Origin: an uncultured Peptococcaceae bacterium
Lineage (GTDB): Bacteria; Bacillota; Peptococcia; Peptococcales; Peptococcaceae
Assembly: GCA_938044045.1 (NCBI GenBank)
Contig: CALIQN010000037.1
Location: forward strand, 1-7,058
Direction: 5' to 3'
DNA: 7,058 nt
The notes beneath the pieces are model-generated. The model did no database searches, was not told the origin of the DNA, and worked only from the letters and a program-made list of their open reading frames with translations. A program made the translations under genes and the position numbers. Each line of letters begins with the position of its first letter. The stretch's first letter is position 1. Below, one piece after another: positions 5,999 through 7,058 of this stretch.

Positions 5999-6979
5999 TT
6001 GAAGAATTTTTTTGCCCTTATCTTCATATTCTGTTTAAGTTTTAGCTTGGTTGCTTGCCAATCATCAGAATCTGCCGATTCCGCTCAAGAAGCTAGCACT
6101 AAACCCTACAAAATAGGCGTACTCACCATTGATGATAGTTTACCTTTTCATGTTGCTGATAAAGAAGGTTTGTTTAAAAAAGCTGGATTAAATGTGGAAA
6201 TCATCCCATTTAAGAGTAGCCAAGAAGAAGCTCAAGCCTTCGAAAGTGGTGAATTGGATATGATTATGAATGATATGATTGTGCAATCTACCCTTAAAAA
6301 AGCAGGCATTGATACCAAAGTCATTTCGATTGCATTTGGTGCAACAAAAACAGAAGGTCGTTTTGCTGTATTAGCAAAAAAAGATAGCGAAATAAAAAAA
6401 CCTGAAGATTTTTATGGCAAGAAAATCGCTATCTCTACCAATACTATGATGGAGTATCTTATTGAAAGTTATTTTAATGATGCCCTAAAACTTGATAGCA
6501 CAAAAATAACTTTTGTTAATATTCCTAATCTTGGTACTAGACTTGAGACCTTGTTATCAGGAAAAGATATCGATGGCGCTATTCTCCCAGATCCTTTGGC
6601 GAGCTTAGCGGCTTTACAAGGCGCTAAAGTTATCATTGATGATACTAAGCTCAATGATAATTATTCTCAATCTGTACTTCTTGTGAAAGATTCTACTATT
6701 CAAGAAAAGAAACAACAAACTAAATTGGTGCTTGATAAGGTTTACCAGGCAATGAATGAAATCAATCAAAATCCAGAAAAATATCAAGCAATAGAAAGAG
6801 AATTTTCACGTATTCCAGAACCATTAACAGACGCCTATCCAATGCCAAAATACACACCTAAGGCCCTTCCTACTGAAGAACAAGTTGCTCGTATTCAAGC
6901 ATGGCTCGTGAAAAAGAATCTCATCGAAAAAGAATCTAGTTATACAGATATGGTTGATAAAGAATTTATAGGGGATTAA
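5999..6979 (+). CDS. ABC transporter substrate-binding lipoprotein, NMT1/THI5-SsuA-like
   Basis: This is an extracytoplasmic solute receptor anchored by lipid. From TTG at 5999 the protein has 326 residues and begins with a textbook lipoprotein signal: Lys2, a hydrophobic stretch and the lipobox LVAC with Cys20, then a Ser/Ala-rich linker. The mature part (KPYKIGVLTIDDSLPFHVA, then EGLFKKAGLNVEIIPF and GELDMIMND) is the usual start of type 2 periplasmic-binding proteins of the NMT1/THI5/SsuA group, which bind thiamine precursors, sulfonates, nitrate and similar small solutes. The ligand cannot be told. No TPP riboswitch lies upstream, so a thiamine-pathway role has no support. SD GGAGGT (5986-5991) is 7 nt before the TTG. 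An in-frame ATG at 5957 would add 14 polar residues ahead of the signal, has no SD and lies inside the promoter spacer, so it was rejected. An ATPase gene follows 1 nt after the stop. Confidence 0.88.
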   Translation: MKNFFALIFIFCLSFSLVACQSSESADSAQEASTKPYKIGVLTIDDSLPFHVADKEGLFKKAGLNVEIIPFKSSQEEAQAFESGELDMIMNDMIVQSTLKKAGIDTKVISIAFGATKTEGRFAVLAKKDSEIKKPEDFYGKKIAISTNTMMEYLIESYFNDALKLDSTKITFVNIPNLGTRLETLLSGKDIDGAILPDPLASLAALQGAKVIIDDTKLNDNYSQSVLLVKDSTIQEKKQQTKLVLDKVYQAMNEINQNPEKYQAIEREFSRIPEPLTDAYPMPKYTPKALPTEEQVARIQAWLVKKNLIEKESSYTDMVDKEFIGD

Positions 6980-6980
6980 G

Positions 6981-7058
6981 ATGACAACGCTTTATACTAT
7001 TTCTAATATTACTTTCTCCTATGATACGACTAGCCACTCAAAGATCAATGCTTTGAGT
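6981..7058 (+). CDS. ABC transporter ATP-binding protein, N-terminal fragment (cut by window edge)
   Basis: Only 26 codons are visible. They read MTTLYTISNITFSYD, then a short polar stretch and INALS, the usual opening of importer ATPases just before the Walker A region. The ATG follows the binding-protein stop (6977-6979) by one base, with a GGGG-type SD at 6971-6974, so the genes are translationally close and surely one operon. It should be the cytoplasmic energy subunit of that importer; a permease gene is expected nearby but is not in the window. Walker A and B cannot be checked. Confidence 0.75.
   Translation, partial: MTTLYTISNITFSYDTTSHSKINALS

Noticed and set aside
1..7058. Novel defence, mobile or otherwise undescribed system
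   Set aside because: No transposase, integrase, repeats, CRISPR array, toxin-antitoxin pair or unknown multi-gene cassette is visible; all complete genes belong to known families.

Overview
This is an AT-rich window with strong Shine-Dalgarno sites, non-ATG starts, an L-box and a ykkC-family riboswitch with intrinsic terminators, a HemZ-type radical SAM protein and a lipobox-type ABC binding protein. Together these point to a low-GC Gram-positive bacterium (Bacillota), perhaps a clostridial-type anaerobe. The genus cannot be named from the sequence.

Left part, all on the minus strand. The window opens inside purE, which encodes an early step of purine synthesis; only its first ~61 codons are present. 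The 324-base gap upstream of it (186-509) holds a complete regulatory leader: an extended -10 promoter (426-454), a ykkC-family aptamer (about 264-373) and a 24-bp intrinsic terminator (about 207-283) that shares bases with the aptamer. With purE downstream, the best reading is a PRPP-sensing ON switch. Further right lies a leftward gene series: recQ (DNA helicase), hemZ-like (radical SAM) and an acyltransferase-3 membrane protein. The last two are only 10 nt apart. No convincing terminator separates this series from the purE leader.

Right part, on the plus strand. The 374-base intergenic region 4675-5048 carries back-to-back promoters for recQ and dapA and a textbook lysine riboswitch. All five helices, the P2-P3 kissing loop, the antiterminator and the terminator can be drawn by eye. 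dapA (first committed step of lysine/diaminopimelate synthesis) follows with a strong RBS. Immediately after the dapA stop, a second extended -10 promoter starts an ABC importer unit: an NMT1/THI5-like substrate-binding lipoprotein, whose true start is TTG at 5999, followed by the first 26 codons of an ATPase cut by the window end.

How the genes work together: two biosynthetic genes (purE, dapA) are each controlled by a metabolite-sensing leader of opposite logic, with PRPP permitting and lysine repressing. The recQ-hemZ-acyltransferase series shows no obvious shared pathway. I found no mobile element, tRNA, rRNA, CRISPR array or defence system, and no sign of a wholly new system. The most useful observations are the riboswitch architectures and the corrected or doubtful gene starts.
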